Assembly: GCA_020638635.1 (NCBI GenBank)
Contig: JACKIE010000004.1
Span: 62,001 to 126,000 of the forward strand
Direction of reading: 5' to 3'
Origin: Planctomycetota bacterium
Lineage (GTDB): Bacteria > Planctomycetota > UBA8742 > UBA2392
DNA length: 64,000 bases
The notes under the pieces were generated by a model that worked only from the letters and a program-made list of their open reading frames with translations, was not told the origin of the DNA and searched no databases. The number at the start of each line of letters is the position of its first letter. The stretch's first letter is position 1. Both the position numbers and the translations under genes were made by a program. Shown here piece after piece: positions 62,679-64,000 of this stretch.

Positions 62679-62930
62679 ATGATCGGCTTCAAAATCCTCA
62701 CCAAGGACGGCCTGAAAGGGCCGTACCAGAAGAGCTCGATTATCAAGGCGATCACATCGGCGCAGATTCCCCTGCAGGCGCGGCTGCTGGACCTCGAGAC
62801 CGGCAAGTACCTGTCCGCCGCCGAGTTGGTGGGTGAGCAGGTGGACGCCCGCAAGCCGGCCGAGAAGTCCGCTCCCACCGACAACAGCAACGAGCTCAGG
62901 CTCGACGAAGAAACCGGCAGCCGCGACTAG
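62679..62930 (+). CDS. Small protein with GYF_2-like head (pair member 2)
   Basis: 83 residues. The N-terminal 57 residues are nearly identical in pattern to member 1 (start MIGFKILTKDGLKGPYQKSS, then IIKAITSAQIPLQARLLDLE and TGKYLSAAELVGEQ), followed by a short charged tail (NSNELRLDEETG). The distance is 47 bases. The two may form homo- or heterodimers through the conserved head, with the tails giving different contacts. No domain with certainty. Confidence 0.68.
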   Translation: MIGFKILTKDGLKGPYQKSSIIKAITSAQIPLQARLLDLETGKYLSAAELVGEQVDARKPAEKSAPTDNSNELRLDEETGSRD

Positions 62931-63094
62931 CGCCGATGATCCCGAGCCGGCCAGCTTGCCGGTTGGGCAGTCCGCGCCGGCGCCGCGAAGCTCAGCTCCA
63001 AGGCTGCCTGTCCTCGAGCGCGCCTCCCTCGCGGAATTGCCTGCGAGGCGCCGCCGATGTATGCACTTCCCTTCATGGCGCACCTCAAGAGTCT

Positions 63095-64000
63095 ATGACC
63101 AGCCGAACTGTTGCGATTTACACAGATCGTGTCGCTGCCGGGGGCTTCACTGTCTGGGTGGCGCTCGCCGCCACCGCCGCCGCCGGGCTTGGCCCGTTGA
63201 ACGTCGTCGAGGCGGTGTTCCTGGTGGCGCCGCTGGTGCTGATTCCGCTCTGCCTGGCTGTTCTCGGCGCAACCACCCGCCCCTCGCGTATCGCGGCACT
63301 CCTCATGCCGGTGGGCGCCGGAATGTCCGTCTGCTCTCTATGGCTTGAAGCAGGCAAGCCGGCGGCCTTTCTGGCCGGGGGATGGGTGCTGGTTTGCGCT
63401 CTTCTAGCCGCGGCGGGCGTGTTGCGGCTCTTTCGCGGTGAGTTCCGGTCGGTGCAGGGAATCTGCTCCAACGCGTGCTTTCTCTTTCTGCTGGCGGGAA
63501 GCGTCTGGTTTACACTCCACCGCGCCGGCGTCGCGCCGTTCGGGTACCCTCCCACGACTGTGTTTCTCGCGGCCGTTCACTTCCACTTCAGCGGCTGCGT
63601 GTTCCCGGCGGTGCTGGGGGCGACCCTTGGCCTGAGCCCGCGCACAGCGGGCCGAAAGCTGCTTTCGGCGCCGGCGGCGGTGGCCATGCTGGCCGGGCTG
63701 GCGCTGCTGGTCGCTGGAAACGTCAGGCGCGCCCCGGAAATCAAGTCAGCCGGTGCGACGCTTCTCGTTGCGGCCGCGTTCGCCCTGGCGGTCCTGGCGC
63801 TCTCAGCGAGAGCGCACCTGCGCACTTCTGCCGCCCGCCTGCTGCTGCCTTTGTCCGTCGCGGCGCTGCTGGCCGGAATGTCCCTCGTGGCGGTGTTTGC
63901 GGTGTCGGAGTTGCTGGGCCGGACATGGCTGGGCGTGCCTGAAATGGCGATGACGCACGGGCCGTTGAACGCGGCGGGTTTCGCGCTCTGCGCCCTGCTT
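63095..64000 (+). CDS. YndJ-like polytopic membrane protein, 3' end outside window
   Basis: 302 residues are visible from the ATG at 63095; the frame stays open to the last base. About nine hydrophobic helices (VVEAVFLVAPLVLIPLCLAV, AAVAMLAGLALLVAG, RLLLPLSVAALLAGMSL). Conserved-looking polar sites inside membrane segments, AAVHFHFSGCVFPAVLG and MAMTHGPLNAAGFALC, agree with the YndJ family, whose function is not known. The call rests on these His-containing motifs from memory. The 164 bases upstream contain only short stems such as CCGGCCAGCTTGCCGG (62947-62962). Confidence 0.65.
   Translation, partial: MTSRTVAIYTDRVAAGGFTVWVALAATAAAGLGPLNVVEAVFLVAPLVLIPLCLAVLGATTRPSRIAALLMPVGAGMSVCSLWLEAGKPAAFLAGGWVLVCALLAAAGVLRLFRGEFRSVQGICSNACFLFLLAGSVWFTLHRAGVAPFGYPPTTVFLAAVHFHFSGCVFPAVLGATLGLSPRTAGRKLLSAPAAVAMLAGLALLVAGNVRRAPEIKSAGATLLVAAAFALAVLALSARAHLRTSAARLLLPLSVAALLAGMSLVAVFAVSELLGRTWLGVPEMAMTHGPLNAAGFALCALL

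Overview
The window is 64 kb of GC-rich bacterial chromosome (by eye about two-thirds G+C) with dense, mostly single-copy housekeeping genes mixed with many secreted or lipid-anchored proteins of unknown function. No rRNA, CRISPR array, transposase, integrase or phage gene is visible. The mix of a very large Ser/Thr kinase with coiled repeats and a beta-propeller, an ECF sigma factor with a membrane partner, a redoxin/haem/copper-monooxygenase fusion, DUF4139 and DUF6268-like secreted proteins, and abundant intergenic hairpin repeats is most compatible with Planctomycetota or a neighbouring lineage. This is an inference from gene content, not from a marker gene.

Layout. 1-4.5 kb: end of a coiled-coil protein, a CNNM/CorC membrane protein and a secreted protein. 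4.5-7.8 kb: a tiny secreted repeat protein divergent from an ECF sigma factor and its membrane-bound FecR/PrcB-like partner. 7.8-8.4 kb: a gene-free block bounded by long inverted repeats. 8.4-12 kb: two tandem paralogues of unknown function and an NHL-type lipoprotein. 12.5-23 kb: dapB, an HTH-receiver protein with an altered phosphosite, mutS, a carboxypeptidase-regulatory-repeat protein, an RluA-type pseudouridine synthase, an LCAT-like lipoprotein and purA. 23-31.8 kb: two repeat-bracketed lipoproteins, a NIL-domain protein, tRNA-Arg(CCG) followed by a run of hairpins and a duplicated tRNA 3' end, a STAS protein, a zinc-ribbon membrane protein, the redoxin/copper enzyme and a DegT aminotransferase. 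32-38.2 kb: the giant kinase and a Cys/Met-metabolism PLP enzyme. 38.2-44.5 kb: a pair of small paralogues divergent from an array of four DUF4139 proteins. 44.5-50.9 kb: a GH18/LysM-like protein, a J-like/IcmF-like membrane protein, a ZIP transporter, a coiled-coil protein, a secreted protein and a pterin dehydratase. 51-56.3 kb: a GT9-GT2 fusion, an ICMT-like methyltransferase, a double-STAS protein and a beta-barrel-like protein. 56.3-62 kb: rsfS, ndk, peroxiredoxin, gapA, pfk and pyk. 62.2-64 kb: two small paralogues and the start of a YndJ-like membrane protein.

How the genes work together. gapA, pfk and pyk form a loose glycolytic cluster next to peroxiredoxin and ndk. The sigma factor and the anti-sigma-like gene overlap ATGA-style and should be one regulatory unit. 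The two STAS proteins and the HTH-receiver protein point to partner-switch or phospho-independent signalling, but no kinase or phosphatase partner is adjacent.

Most unusual items: (i) the AT-rich palindromic repeat that supplies the signal-peptide core of two DUF4139 proteins; (ii) the hairpin array and duplicated tRNA end after tRNA-Arg; (iii) an rsfS gene with no ATG/GTG/TTG start but a well-placed Shine-Dalgarno before ATA; (iv) an IcmF/TssM-C-like module fused to a J-like domain with no type VI genes around; (v) a receiver domain with Glu at the phospho-Asp position; (vi) unknown lipoprotein genes bracketed by repeats.
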